A stretch of 64,000 bases of DNA from Mesorhizobium sp. YIM 152430 (GTDB lineage: Bacteria > Pseudomonadota > Alphaproteobacteria > Rhizobiales > Rhizobiaceae). Made by a program: the position numbers and the translations under genes. The stretch is taken from positions 124,001-188,000 of the forward strand of contig NZ_JARGES010000015.1 in the NCBI RefSeq assembly GCF_029210365.1, read 5' to 3'. Shown here in pieces: positions 24,827 to 35,736 of this stretch; within the stretch, counting starts at the first letter, position 1; the number at the start of each line of letters is the position of its first letter. Below the pieces are notes generated by a model. The model did not search any database. It saw only the letters and a list, made by a program, of their open reading frames with translations, and was not told the origin of the DNA.

Positions 24827-26491
24827 TCAGGCGCCTTCGGCCAGCCAGACCTTGCCCAGGTCGATCTCGAAGGTCGGGTGCATCCCGTGGTTCTTCACCG
24901 CCTCGACCGAGTGGTTGTAGAGCGTGCGCCAGTAGGGCTGGATGATGATGCCAGAATCCTGGATGATCGTCTCGATCTTCCCCATCACTTCCTTGCGCTC
25001 TTCCGAATCGCCGATCGCCAGGCCCTGGGTGATCAGGCCGTCGAGCTCTTGGTTCGCATAGGCCGTCTCGTTCCAGCTACCGCCCGAGCGATAGGCGAGC
25101 GCGATGACCTGGATGCCGAGCGGACGCATGTTCCAGTTCGTCGCCGAGAAGGGATATTTCGTCCAGTCGTTCCAGAAGGTGGAGCCCGGAAGAACGGTGC
25201 GCTTGACCTTGAAGCCGGCGTCGCGAAGCTGCGCGGCCACCGCGTCGCATGAATTGCGGTGCCAGGTCTCGTCGACCGAGATGATCTCGTGCTCGAAATC
25301 CATCTGGCCGGCTTCTTCCATCATCTGTTTGGCGCGCTCGACGTCGCGCTCATGCGTGGCGATCTCGACATGGTCCGGCTGGATCGGCGAGACGTGGTAG
25401 TTGTCGGCCTTCGCGCCGGCATTGTCGATGCCGAGCTGGAGGATGACGTTGTTGTCGACGCCGTACTGCACGGCCTTGCGCACGTTCTGGTCGTCATAGG
25501 GTGCGTTGTCGACGTTCATGCGGATGCACAGCGTCGTGCCGGTCATCACTTCCGAGCGCACGAGCCCGATGCCGTCCATGATGTCGAGATAGTCCGAGGT
25601 CGTCTCGTAATTGGTGTGAACTTCGCCGGATTCGAAGGCCGAGACCATCGCCGCCGGGTCGGTGCCGTAGTCGATGAACTCGATGCCGTCGAGATAGGCT
25701 TCACCGTCCCACCAGGAGCCGTTCTCGCGGCGCTTGAAGACGATGCGGTCGCCGACCGCATAGGAGACGAGTTCGAACGGTCCGGTGCCGATCGGGTTCG
25801 CCACCCAGTCCGCGCCGGTCTCGTCGAAGGTCGGATGGACGATCAGAGCGGGGTAGTCGGCGAAGCCGGGAATGATAGACACGTCCGGCTCGGGCAGCGT
25901 CAGCTTGACCGTATAGTCGTCCACGCGCTCGACGGCCCCTTCGCGCAGCTTCTTGGTTTCCGGGTCGATCAACGAGGAGACGCGCGTGGCCATCGAGTTG
26001 CCTTCGGCGTCCTGATCGGCCCAGCGTGTCAGGTTGTAGATGACGTCGTCGGCGTTGAATTCGTCGCCATTCGTCCAGGTCACGCCCTGGCGCACGTTGA
26101 GGATATATTCGGTCGCGTCCTCATTGACCTCCCAGCTTTCCAGAAGCCGGCCCTCGAAGGTGAAGTCACGAGTATACTTGACGAGCGGCTCGAGCGACTG
26201 GCGCATTCCGTTGGCGATCTCGGACCAGTCGGCCGTCCGCGGGTCCTTGTTGGCCTTGACGAACATCGCCACGCGCAGTGTGCCGCCGGTAACGGGCTCG
26301 CCTGCGTCCTGCGCCAGCGCCCTGCCGGGCGCCGCCATGCCGATCATCGAATAGGCAAGCGCGGTCGTCGCGCCGAAGGTGCTGGCCAGCGCCAGGAATT
26401 CGCGACGGTCCAGATCGCCGGCCTTGGCCTCGTCAGCCATCTTTTCGATATGCGCGGGAACGCGATCGCCTTCGCTCTTGAAGAACCTCAT
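24827..26491 (-). CDS. Dipeptide-type ABC transporter substrate-binding protein (SBP_bac_5), Tat signal
   Basis: 554 residues. A twin-arginine motif, [10 protein letters not shown], precedes a hydrophobic segment and an ALAQ cleavage-like site, suggesting Tat export. The mature part follows the SBP_bac_5 pattern ([49 protein letters not shown] and [11 protein letters not shown]). The ATG at 26491 is preferred because GGGAG stands 9 nt before it. A second ATG at 26500 is directly adjacent to the same ribosome-binding site. It is the first gene of the importer operon that continues into the MttB-like and dimethylglycine-dehydrogenase-like genes, so a quaternary or methylated amine is a candidate ligand. 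Confidence 0.9.
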   Translation of the reverse strand: MRFFKSEGDRVPAHIEKMADEAKAGDLDRREFLALASTFGATTALAYSMIGMAAPGRALAQDAGEPVTGGTLRVAMFVKANKDPRTADWSEIANGMRQSLEPLVKYTRDFTFEGRLLESWEVNEDATEYILNVRQGVTWTNGDEFNADDVIYNLTRWADQDAEGNSMATRVSSLIDPETKKLREGAVERVDDYTVKLTLPEPDVSIIPGFADYPALIVHPTFDETGADWVANPIGTGPFELVSYAVGDRIVFKRRENGSWWDGEAYLDGIEFIDYGTDPAAMVSAFESGEVHTNYETTSDYLDIMDGIGLVRSEVMTGTTLCIRMNVDNAPYDDQNVRKAVQYGVDNNVILQLGIDNAGAKADNYHVSPIQPDHVEIATHERDVERAKQMMEEAGQMDFEHEIISVDETWHRNSCDAVAAQLRDAGFKVKRTVLPGSTFWNDWTKYPFSATNWNMRPLGIQVIALAYRSGGSWNETAYANQELDGLITQGLAIGDSEERKEVMGKIETIIQDSGIIIQPYWRTLYNHSVEAVKNHGMHPTFEIDLGKVWLAEGA

Positions 26492-26780
26492 GACTGTCAT
26501 CTCCCATTATTTTTGCCTGAACCCCTAGCATCCCGTATCGGCCCGCCATTGTCAAAAACGGTGCCGGATCAGGATGTTCGGCGCTGAATGTGCCCCGCAA
26601 CGCCTGCCGCGAACCGCGCAAATGCGACATGGATGACGCTTTTTCGTCACTCGCGCGACAAAAACTGACGTTACGTCGCTCGCGCTGGCGTTGCGGGCTC
26701 GCCACAGGAGCACGCCCGGATAACATCTTGGTGACAGTGCCGATTGACGCCGGCTTTCCCGCCCTGCTACCCATCGTCCA
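26492..26780. other. Intergenic region between divergent transporter and btu operons
   Basis: About 290 nt that hold the promoters of the leftward peptide-type importer and the rightward cobalamin-controlled btu operon. I see no convincing gene or strong operator in it. Short open frames here run into the riboswitch and do not look coding. Confidence 0.5.
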
Positions 26781-26956
26781 GCTTGAGGTGCCTTGCGTCG
26801 TCGGACGCGGGCTAAGAGGGAATACGGAAGGACGAAGCCTCGTCCGAGCCGTGGCTGCCCCCGCAACTGTAAGCGCCGAGGACATTCGAACGACCACTGG
26901 GCCACCGGTCCGGGAAGGTGAATGATCCGCCGAAGCGCGAGCCAGGAAACCTGCCT
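26781..26956 (+). ncRNA. Cobalamin (adenosylcobalamin) riboswitch
   Basis: The conserved blocks occur in order: GAGGTGCC near the 5' end, GGGCTAAGAGGGAA, the central GCTGCCCCCGCAACTGTAAG, the CCACTGG block and GGGAAGG, and the 3' B12 box GCGCGAGCCAGGAAACCTGC. Spacing and order fit the cobalamin riboswitch class. It precedes the btuB leader by about 160 nt and should repress outer-membrane B12 receptor and probably importer expression when cobalamin is plentiful. Confidence 0.93.
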
Positions 26957-27119
26957 TGAGTGTCACCTTTGCCGGATGCGGGGCGCGTTCGGGGCTGTGG
27001 TTTCGCAGTGGTGACTTCCGTCATCGCTGGCGATATCGGGGCTGCAACGGTTCCTTTTCCCAGCATCGTTGAGAAGCTTGAGCTGCCGCCCGCGACACGC
27101 GGCCGGCATGGGGGACCGA

Positions 27120-29015
<1,896 letters not shown>

Positions 29016-29058
29016 TGCGTGGATGTCCGGCAGATCGTGAAGGTCGGCGCTCCGTCGC

Positions 29059-29155
29059 ACGCCCCTCTGTCCTGTCGGACATCTCCCCCGCGAGGGCGGA
29101 GATCAATCTCGTCCTCGCCGCGGATAATCTTCCCCCCTGCGGGGGGGCCGTAGGA
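29059..29155. repeat. Rhizobial-type intergenic repeat (CCTGTCGGACATCTCCCCC element)
   Basis: The stretch contains CCTCTGTCCTGTCGGACATC, a CTCCCCCGCGAGGG palindrome and a second C-run/G-run palindrome CCCCCCTGCGGGGGGG. I recognise this type of sequence as a dispersed intergenic element in rhizobial genomes. It lies between btuB and btuF, and the whole 200-nt gap holds no separate gene. Confidence 0.5.
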
Positions 29156-29218
29156 CGGGCCGAGACCCGTGGCTCGGGCCAGGGCGTCTGGCAGCCCAGA
29201 GGGGGGCGCCGCAGGGCA

Positions 29219-30052
29219 ATGCTGCTGACGGCTATCGTCAGCGCCCTGTCATCAACAGCCCCCGCCGCCGACCTCCCTCGCATCATGTCGATGAACGTCT
29301 GCACCGATCAACTCGTCCTCCTCCTCGCCGAGACCGAGCAGATCGTTTCCCTCTCCGACCTCTCCCTCGACCCCTCCCTCTCCTACCTCCACGCCGAGGC
29401 CGCACCCTACCCGAAGAACAGCGGCCGCGCCGAAGAAGTCTTCCTCGCCAGGCCCGACCTCGTCGTCACCGGCACCTTCTCGCTCCACAACACGACGAGC
29501 CTCCTCGAAACGCTCGACTTCGCCGTCGAGGAATTCGCCTACGACCAGTCCGTCGACACCATCCCCGGTGAGATCCGCCGCATGGGCGCACTCATCGGCC
29601 AGGACGCCAGGGCCGAAACCATCGCATCGGCCTACGAGCGCGACCTCGCCGACCTGCGCGCCCGCCAATGCACCATGAAGCCGACCGCCATCGCTTACGA
29701 ACAGAACGGCGTCGTCCTCGGCGAAGGCACGCTCGCCGACAGCGTCATCGACGCCGCCGGCTTCACCAATCTGGCGACCGAACTCGGCTATTCGGCCATG
29801 ACGCCGCTGCCGCTCGAACACCTCGTCTCGCACCAGCCCGACATCGTCGTCGTCTCCGAGCCGATGACTGATGCCCCTGCCCTCGCCGACCAGATCGCTC
29901 ACCATCCTGCCTTGCGCGCGCTCGAAACCTCGCGCATCGGCGCCTTCGTGCCGCGCGGTGCCTGGGCCTGCGGCGGGCCGTTCGTCATCGAGGCGGTGCG
30001 CGCCTTGACCGAGTTGCGCGAAGAGATCGCTTCCTGCGATCCGGCGCGGTAG
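29219..30052 (+). CDS. btuF: Cobalamin ABC transporter substrate-binding protein BtuF-like
   Basis: 277 residues, a helical-backbone (class III) periplasmic binding protein with a short signal peptide (MLLTAIVSALSSTAPAA). Family features are RIMSMNVCTDQLVLLLAE, EEVFLARPDLVVTGTF, EQNGVVLGEGTLADSVIDAA and a C-terminal WACGGPFVIEAVRAL. The frame is open far upstream, but that part overlaps btuB and is not coding. It binds vitamin B12, cobinamide or a related corrinoid. Siderophore-binding homologues share the fold, but the riboswitch-btuB-btuC-btuD context supports B12. Confidence 0.88.
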   Translation: MLLTAIVSALSSTAPAADLPRIMSMNVCTDQLVLLLAETEQIVSLSDLSLDPSLSYLHAEAAPYPKNSGRAEEVFLARPDLVVTGTFSLHNTTSLLETLDFAVEEFAYDQSVDTIPGEIRRMGALIGQDARAETIASAYERDLADLRARQCTMKPTAIAYEQNGVVLGEGTLADSVIDAAGFTNLATELGYSAMTPLPLEHLVSHQPDIVVVSEPMTDAPALADQIAHHPALRALETSRIGAFVPRGAWACGGPFVIEAVRALTELREEIASCDPAR

Positions 30053-30060
30053 AAGGCGCG

Positions 30061-31038
30061 ATGCTGAACGCGATCCTCGGCCTTGCCTGCCTCATCCTGA
30101 CTGCCGCCTCGCTGCTCGTCGGCCCCGCCGATCTCGACCTCAGGTCGAGCTTTTCCGGCCTCTTTGCCGGCGGCGACGAGGCGGCGATGATCATCATGCA
30201 GGAAATCCGCCTCCCCCGCGCGCTCCTCGCGCTCACCATCGGCATCAGCCTCGGCCTCGCCGGCGCGGTGCTTCAGGGCTTGCTGCGCAATCCGCTCGCC
30301 GAGCCCGGCCTGATCGGCGTCACCTCGTCGGCTTCCTTCGGCGCCGTCGCCATCTTTTACACCGGCCTTGCCGGCGCCTCGCTCTATGCGCTGCCGGCCG
30401 GCGCGCTCGCGGGCGCGGCCCTGTCCGTCGTCCTTCTCCTCGCCATCGCCGCGCGCAACGGCGCGACGCTCACGCTCATCCTCGCCGGCGTCGCTCTGAC
30501 AAGCCTCACCGGCGCGCTGACCTCGCTGGTGCTGAACCTTTCGCCCAACCCCTTCGCCTCCTACGAGATCATCTTCTGGCTGCTCGGCTCGCTGCGCGAC
30601 CGCTCGATGAGCCATGTCTGGCTGGCGCTGCCGCTGATGGCGCTTGGCTGGCTGCTGCTCGCCGCCTCCGCCCGCGCGCTCGACGCGCTGTCGCTGGGCG
30701 AGGAAGCTGCGTCCAGCCTCGGCATCCGCCTCTCGGCGACGCGGCTTCTGGTCGTGCTCGGCACCGCCCTTGCCGTCGGCGCGGGCACGGCGGTCGCCGG
30801 CGCCATCGGCTTCATCGGCCTCGTCGTCCCACATCTCGTGCGTCCCTTCACCGACCGCCTGCCCTCGAGCCTCCTCGTCCCCAGCGCGCTCGGCGGCGGT
30901 GCGCTGCTTCTGGCCGCCGACATCGCCGCGCGCCTCGTCGTGCCGACGCGCGAGCTCAATGTTGGCGTCCTGACAGCGCTGATCGGCGCACCCTTCTTCC
31001 TCTGGCTCGTCGTGCGCGCCCGGCGGGAGCTCTTCTGA
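30061..31038 (+). CDS. btuC: Cobalamin ABC transporter permease BtuC-like (FecCD family)
   Basis: 325-residue permease with about ten hydrophobic helices. FecCD landmarks are IRLPRALLALTIGISLGLAG, VLQGLLRNPLAEPGLIGVTS and GAIGFIGLVVPHLVR followed by a NVGVLTALIGAPFFLWLV end. It begins 8 nt after btuF and its TGA overlaps the btuD start (TGATG). It forms a homodimeric inner-membrane channel for cobalamin with BtuD. Confidence 0.9.
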   Translation: MLNAILGLACLILTAASLLVGPADLDLRSSFSGLFAGGDEAAMIIMQEIRLPRALLALTIGISLGLAGAVLQGLLRNPLAEPGLIGVTSSASFGAVAIFYTGLAGASLYALPAGALAGAALSVVLLLAIAARNGATLTLILAGVALTSLTGALTSLVLNLSPNPFASYEIIFWLLGSLRDRSMSHVWLALPLMALGWLLLAASARALDALSLGEEAASSLGIRLSATRLLVVLGTALAVGAGTAVAGAIGFIGLVVPHLVRPFTDRLPSSLLVPSALGGGALLLAADIAARLVVPTRELNVGVLTALIGAPFFLWLVVRARRELF

Positions 31039-31817
31039 TGCTCGCCGCCCGCAACCTCTTCGTCAGCCTCTCCGGCCGCGCCATCCTTCATGACGTTTCC
31101 ATGGCACTGGAACCCGGCGAAGTGGTCGGCCTTCTCGGCCCCAACGGCGCCGGCAAATCGACTTTGATGCGCGCTCTGTCCGGCCTGCTTCCCTTCTCCG
31201 GCACCGTCGAACTCGACGGCGACAACCTCGCCGCCATGAGCGACCGCGCCCGCGCGCGCCACATCGCATTCCTGCCGCAGGCCCGCGCCATCGCCTGGCC
31301 GCTATCGGTGGAGAACGTCGTCCGCCTCGGCCGCAGCCCTTGGCGCGGCCTCGGCGCGCTGTCGCAAAAGGACCTCGCCATCGTCACAGATGCCATGGAG
31401 GCCATGGATGTCGCGGCACTTGCGGATCGCCCCGTCACCGAACTCTCCGGCGGCGAACAGGCCCGCGTCCTCGCCGCCCGCGCGATGGCGCAGACGACGC
31501 CGGTCCTGCTTGCCGACGAACCCGTCTCCGGGCTCGACCCCGCGCATCAGATGACGATGATGGCCGCCTTGCGCCGCCTCGCCGGCCAACGCCGCGCAAT
31601 CCTCGTCTCCCTCCACGACCTGACCCTCGCTGCCCGCTGGTGCGACCGTCTCGTCGTGATGGCGGAAGGCCGCATCGTCGCCGAAGGCAGGCCCGCCGAC
31701 ATCATGACCGGGGAGCGCCTGCGCGACGTCTTCGGCATCACCGCCCACATCGCCCATGACGAATGCGGCCTGATCTTCGCGCCGACGGGTCTGGCTGCGC
31801 TGGAGCCGAAGGGCTAG
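31038..31817 (+). CDS. btuD: Cobalamin ABC transporter ATP-binding protein BtuD-like
   Basis: 259 residues. Walker A is GPNGAGKST, the signature [15 protein letters not shown], Walker [13 protein letters not shown], and the switch region VSLHDLTLA. It has the FecE/BtuD-type [20 protein letters not shown]-loop. It overlaps btuC by one nucleotide. Its stop codon overlaps that of the convergent glycerol kinase gene in the palindrome CTAG. Confidence 0.9.
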   Translation: MLAARNLFVSLSGRAILHDVSMALEPGEVVGLLGPNGAGKSTLMRALSGLLPFSGTVELDGDNLAAMSDRARARHIAFLPQARAIAWPLSVENVVRLGRSPWRGLGALSQKDLAIVTDAMEAMDVAALADRPVTELSGGEQARVLAARAMAQTTPVLLADEPVSGLDPAHQMTMMAALRRLAGQRRAILVSLHDLTLAARWCDRLVVMAEGRIVAEGRPADIMTGERLRDVFGITAHIAHDECGLIFAPTGLAALEPKG

Positions 31818-33301
31818 CTCAACGTCCGCCTAACCGCATCCCGCCACCCCGCCAGCTTCGTCTCCCTAAGTCCGTCCGCCATCGCCGGCTCGAACCGGTG
31901 ATCGAGCTTCCACGCCTGCGAAAACTCCGCCATCCCCGGCCAGACCCCGGCGCGCGATCCCGCCAGCCATGCCGCTCCCAGCGCCGTCGTTTCCAGGATC
32001 GTCGGCCGGTCGACCGGCGCGTCGAGGATGTCGGCGAGGCGCTGCATCGTCCAGTCGGAGGCGACCATGCCGCCATCGACCCTCAGCACCGTCTGCCCCG
32101 AGGCATCCGCCCAGTCCTTCCTCATCGCGTCGAGCAGGTCGCGCGTCTGGAACGCGACGGATTCGAGGGCGGCGCGGGCGAACTCTGCCGGGCCGGTGCT
32201 GCGCGTCAGGCCGAAAATCGCGCCGCGCGCATCCGCGTCCCAGTGCGGCGCGCCGAGCCCGACGAAGGCCGGCACGAGATACACCTGTTGGCTCTCGTCC
32301 GCCTCGGCCGCCAGTTGTCCGCTTTCCTCGGCCTTGCCGATCACCCTGATCCCGTCGCGCAGCCACTGCACCGCGGCGCCGGCCACGAAGATCGAGCCTT
32401 CCAGCGCATAGGTCGTGCGCCCGTCGAGCCGATAGGCGATGGTCGTCAACAGCCGGTTCTTCGAGCGCACCAGCGTCTCCCCGGTGTTGAGCACGGCGAA
32501 ACAGCCCGTCCCATAGGTGGATTTCATCATGCCCGGCTGGAAACACGCCTGGCCGATCGTCGCCGCCTGCTGGTCGCCGGCAACGCCCAGGATCGGGATC
32601 GCCGCGCCGAACAGCGACGCCTTCGTCACGCCGAAATCGGCCGCGCTGTCCATGACCTCCGGCAGCATCGAAAGCGGCACGTTCAGCAGCCCTGCCAGTT
32701 CGTCATCCCATGCATTCGTCTCGATATTGAAGAGCAGCGTGCGCGAGGCGTTGGTCGCGTCGGTGACATGCGCCGCCTCGCCCGTCAGTTTCCAGATCAG
32801 GAAGGCATCCATCGTGCCGGCCAGAAGTTCGCCCGCCTCGGCCCGCGCCCGCGCACCCTCCACATTGTCGAGCAGCCAGGCGAGCTTGGTGCCGGAAAAG
32901 TAAGGGTCGAGCAGCAACCCGGTCTTTTCGGCAAAGACCTCTTCGAGGCCCTTTTCCTTCATCTCATGGCAGATCGCGGCCGTGCGCCGGTCCTGCCAGA
33001 CGATTGCGTTGTGAATGGGCCTGCCCGTCGCCTTCTCCCAGACGACGACTGTCTCGCGCTGGTTGGTGATGCCGATCGCGGCGATGTCGGATGCGCCGAT
33101 GCCAGCCTTGTCGAGCGCCGTCTTCACCACCGCGACGACGCTCTCCCAGATCTCGTCGGCATCGTGCTCGACCCAGCCGGACTGCGGGAAATGCTGCGTG
33201 AATTCCTGCTGCCCGACGCCGGCGATCTTCATCTCGCCGTCGAAGACGATCGCCCGGCTCGATGTCGTGCCCTGGTCGATCGCGAGAACGAACCCGCCCA
33301 T
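31814..33301 (-). CDS. glpK: Glycerol kinase
   Basis: 495 residues, standard length. The FGGY-family phosphate motif [18 protein letters not shown] opens the protein. Further GlpK features are HYPQ-like [32 protein letters not shown] and [20 protein letters not shown]. It phosphorylates glycerol to sn-glycerol-3-phosphate. It is the third gene of a compact glpR-glpD-glpK unit, 24 nt after glpD. No glycerol transporter is next to it. It directly neighbours the candidate sulfoquinovose locus through glpR. Confidence 0.96.
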   Translation of the reverse strand: MGGFVLAIDQGTTSSRAIVFDGEMKIAGVGQQEFTQHFPQSGWVEHDADEIWESVVAVVKTALDKAGIGASDIAAIGITNQRETVVVWEKATGRPIHNAIVWQDRRTAAICHEMKEKGLEEVFAEKTGLLLDPYFSGTKLAWLLDNVEGARARAEAGELLAGTMDAFLIWKLTGEAAHVTDATNASRTLLFNIETNAWDDELAGLLNVPLSMLPEVMDSAADFGVTKASLFGAAIPILGVAGDQQAATIGQACFQPGMMKSTYGTGCFAVLNTGETLVRSKNRLLTTIAYRLDGRTTYALEGSIFVAGAAVQWLRDGIRVIGKAEESGQLAAEADESQQVYLVPAFVGLGAPHWDADARGAIFGLTRSTGPAEFARAALESVAFQTRDLLDAMRKDWADASGQTVLRVDGGMVASDWTMQRLADILDAPVDRPTILETTALGAAWLAGSRAGVWPGMAEFSQAWKLDHRFEPAMADGLRETKLAGWRDAVRRTLS

Positions 33302-33325
33302 GAAATTCTCCCCGATTCTGGTCTG

Positions 33326-34831
33326 TCAGGCCGCCTCGGCAAGCCCGCCCATGAAGGTCTGAAGTCGCGCGACATCGCCTTCGGACACCACCAGACCGCG
33401 CTTGGTGCGTCGCCACAACACGTCCTCGGCGGTCATCGCCCACTCATGCGCCATCAGATAGCAGATTTCCGCCTCATAGAGGTCGGAGCCGAAGTGACGC
33501 CCCAGATCGTCGCGCGATGTCGCCGAACCGAGGATCGTGCGCACCCGCGTGCCGTAGAGCCGGGTCAGCCGCCGCGCGTGATCCTTGCCTAAAAACGCAT
33601 AATCGGCTTGCAGCTTGCGCACCGTCTCGTCGAACGTGCCGACCGCGAAGTCGCCGCCCGGCAGCGTCGTATTTTGCGTCCAGGGTCGGCCCTTGGTTCC
33701 GATCAGTCCCTCGATCTTCGCCAGCATGGATTCGGCCAGCCGCCGATAGGTGGTGATCTTGCCGCCGAAGATGTTGATCAGCGGCGCGCCGTCCGTATCG
33801 GCTTTCAACACATAGTCGCGCGTCGCCTCCTGCGCCTTCGACGCGCCGTCGTCATAAAGCGGGCGCACGCCCGAGAAGGTCCAGACGATGTCCTCGCGCC
33901 GCACCGGCTCGGCGAAATATTCGCTCGCCGAGGCGATCAGATAGTCGATCTCCGCCTCGCTGATCGCGACGTCCTTCGGGTCGCCGTCATAATCCTGGTC
34001 GGTCGTCCCGATCATGGTGAAGTCGTCGTGATAGGGAATGGCGAAGATGATCCGCCCGTCGGCATTCTGGAAGAAATAGGCGCGGGGATCGTCGAACTTC
34101 TTCCTCACGACGATATGGCTGCCCTGGACGAGCCGCACGTTGTGAACGTCCCCACGCCCCACCGTCTCGGCGAGCACATGGTCGACCCACGGCCCGCCAG
34201 CATTGACGAGAAGCCGCGCGCGCACCGCCTCGCGGCGGCCCGTCTTCTGGTCCTCGATCCCGACCGACCAGCTATCGCCCTCACGCCTTGCCGAAACCAC
34301 CTTGGTCCGCGTGCGGATGACCGCGCCCTTGTCGGCGGCGTCGCGCGCGTTGAGCACGACGAGCCGCGCGTCATCGACCCCGCAATCCGAATACTCGAAT
34401 GCCTTCGAGAAAAGCGGTTTCAAAGGCCGGCCTGCCGGATCGGTCGTCATGTCGAGGACGCGCGTTTTCGGCAACAGCTTGCGCCCGCCGATATGGTCGT
34501 AGAGGAAAAGACCGAGCCGCAGGAGCCAGGCCGGTCGCAAGCCCCTGTGGTGCGGCAGGACGAAACGCATCGGCCAGATGATGTGCGGTGCGTTCGCCCA
34601 GAGAATTTCGCGCTCTTCCAGCGCTTCGCGTACCAGCCGGAACTCGTAATGTTCGAGATAGCGCAGCCCGCCATGGATCAGCTTGGTCGACCAGGACGAG
34701 GTGCCGCTCGCCAGATCGTTCATCTCGGCCAGAAACACCGAATAGCCGCGACCGGCGGCATCCCGCGCGATCCCACATCCGTTGATGCCGCCACCGATGA
34801 TGAAGATGTCGTGGGTCGTCTCGTCAGGCAC
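33326..34831 (-). CDS. glpD: Aerobic glycerol-3-phosphate dehydrogenase
   Basis: 501 residues. The FAD-binding N-terminus reads HDIFIIGGGINGCGIARDAAG, followed by GTSSWSTKLIHGGLRYLEHYEFRLV, the GlpD substrate-site signature. Later motifs are GPWVDHVLAE, RAYFFQNADGRIIFAIPYHD, and the IGTTDQDY stretch. It oxidises glycerol-3-phosphate to dihydroxyacetone phosphate and passes electrons to quinone at the inner membrane. A palindromic site that could bind GlpR lies just upstream of its start. Confidence 0.96.
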   Translation of the reverse strand: MPDETTHDIFIIGGGINGCGIARDAAGRGYSVFLAEMNDLASGTSSWSTKLIHGGLRYLEHYEFRLVREALEEREILWANAPHIIWPMRFVLPHHRGLRPAWLLRLGLFLYDHIGGRKLLPKTRVLDMTTDPAGRPLKPLFSKAFEYSDCGVDDARLVVLNARDAADKGAVIRTRTKVVSARREGDSWSVGIEDQKTGRREAVRARLLVNAGGPWVDHVLAETVGRGDVHNVRLVQGSHIVVRKKFDDPRAYFFQNADGRIIFAIPYHDDFTMIGTTDQDYDGDPKDVAISEAEIDYLIASASEYFAEPVRREDIVWTFSGVRPLYDDGASKAQEATRDYVLKADTDGAPLINIFGGKITTYRRLAESMLAKIEGLIGTKGRPWTQNTTLPGGDFAVGTFDETVRKLQADYAFLGKDHARRLTRLYGTRVRTILGSATSRDDLGRHFGSDLYEAEICYLMAHEWAMTAEDVLWRRTKRGLVVSEGDVARLQTFMGGLAEAA

Positions 34832-34842
34832 GTCGATTATCC

Positions 34843-34864
34843 GATTTCGAAATCAAACGAAATC
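34843..34864. promoter_or_regulatory. Putative GlpR operator upstream of glpD
   Basis: A perfect inverted repeat, GATTTCG (34843-34849) and CGAAATC (34858-34864), sits 12 nt upstream of the glpD start in the glpR-glpD gap. TTTCG/CGAAA half-sites resemble operators of DeoR-family glycerol regulators. Confidence 0.5.
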
Positions 34865-34915
34865 TAAATGAAACATCGTCGAAATCCAAGGGGCGCGCCG
34901 CCGCCGGTCCCTGCG

Positions 34916-35680
34916 CTATTGGCTGGTTTCCACCAATTGCACGCCGGCTTCCTTGCAAACGCGCCTGATCTCGCCGTTCGGGCACCTGTCGGTGACGAAG
35001 CTCGAAACCTGCGACAGATGCGCGATGCGAACAGGCGCGGTGCGCTCGAACTTGGTCGAATCGGCGACGAGGATGACGTGCCGTGCATTGGCGATGATCG
35101 CCTGCGCGACTTTCACTTCGCGAAAGTCGAAATCGAGCAGCGCCCCGTCCTCGTCGATCGCGGAGGTTCCGATCACCGCATAGTCGGCCTTGAACTGGCG
35201 GAAGAAATCGACCGCCGCCTCGCCCACCACGCCGCCATCCGAGCCGCGCACCACGCCGCCCGCGATCACCACCTCGATCGAGGGCTGCACGCGCATCCGG
35301 TTGGCGACGTTGATGTTGTTGGTGATGACCATCAGCCCCTTGTGGTCGCCCAGCGCCTCGCTGACGGCTTCGGTCGTCGTGCCGATATTGATGAAGAGGG
35401 AGGCGTTGTCGGGGATGAGGGCCGCGGCCGCACGGCCGATCGCCTGCTTCTCGTCGGCCGCGATCCGGCGCCGCGCCTCGTATTCCATGTTCTCGATGCC
35501 CGACGGGATCACCGCCCCGCCATGGATGCGCGCGAGAAGACGCTTGTCGCAAAGCTCGTTCAGATCCTTGCGGATCGTCTGCGGCGAGACGTCGAAGCGA
35601 ACCGCGAGGTCATCGACGAGGACGCGCCCGCTGTCCTTGGCGAGTTGCACGATTTCGGCATGACGAGGAAGAAGAAACAT
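34916..35680 (-). CDS. glpR: DeoR-family glycerol-3-phosphate regulon repressor
   Basis: 254 residues with an N-terminal DeoR winged helix (RHAEIVQLAKDSGRVLVDDL, VSPQTIRKDLNELCDKRLLARIHGG) and the sugar-phosphate-sensor domain (LFINIGTTTEAVSEAL, VVIAGGVVRGSDGGVVG, DYAVIGTSAIDEDGALLDFD). It precedes glpD and glpK in the same direction. TTCG-rich palindromes upstream of this gene and of glpD suggest autoregulation. It differs from the GntR regulator of the neighbouring sugar locus. Confidence 0.92.
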   Translation of the reverse strand: MFLLPRHAEIVQLAKDSGRVLVDDLAVRFDVSPQTIRKDLNELCDKRLLARIHGGAVIPSGIENMEYEARRRIAADEKQAIGRAAAALIPDNASLFINIGTTTEAVSEALGDHKGLMVITNNINVANRMRVQPSIEVVIAGGVVRGSDGGVVGEAAVDFFRQFKADYAVIGTSAIDEDGALLDFDFREVKVAQAIIANARHVILVADSTKFERTAPVRIAHLSQVSSFVTDRCPNGEIRRVCKEAGVQLVETSQ

Positions 35681-35693
35681 GGCCGCAGTCTGC

Positions 35694-35730
35694 TTTCGTT
35701 TTCGATTGTTCTAATGCAGTTCGAAAGCGA
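35694..35730. promoter_or_regulatory. Putative GlpR operator upstream of glpR
   Basis: TTCGTTTTCG (35694-35703) and CGAAAGCGAA (35721-35730) form a 10-bp inverted repeat with one mismatch, beginning 14 nt upstream of the glpR start codon. The half-sites resemble those of the site in front of glpD. Confidence 0.5.
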
Positions 35731-35736
35731 ATGCAC

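Noticed and set aside
26590-26925. 111-codon open frame overlapping the cobalamin riboswitch
   Set aside because: It runs through the conserved riboswitch blocks and has no protein features.
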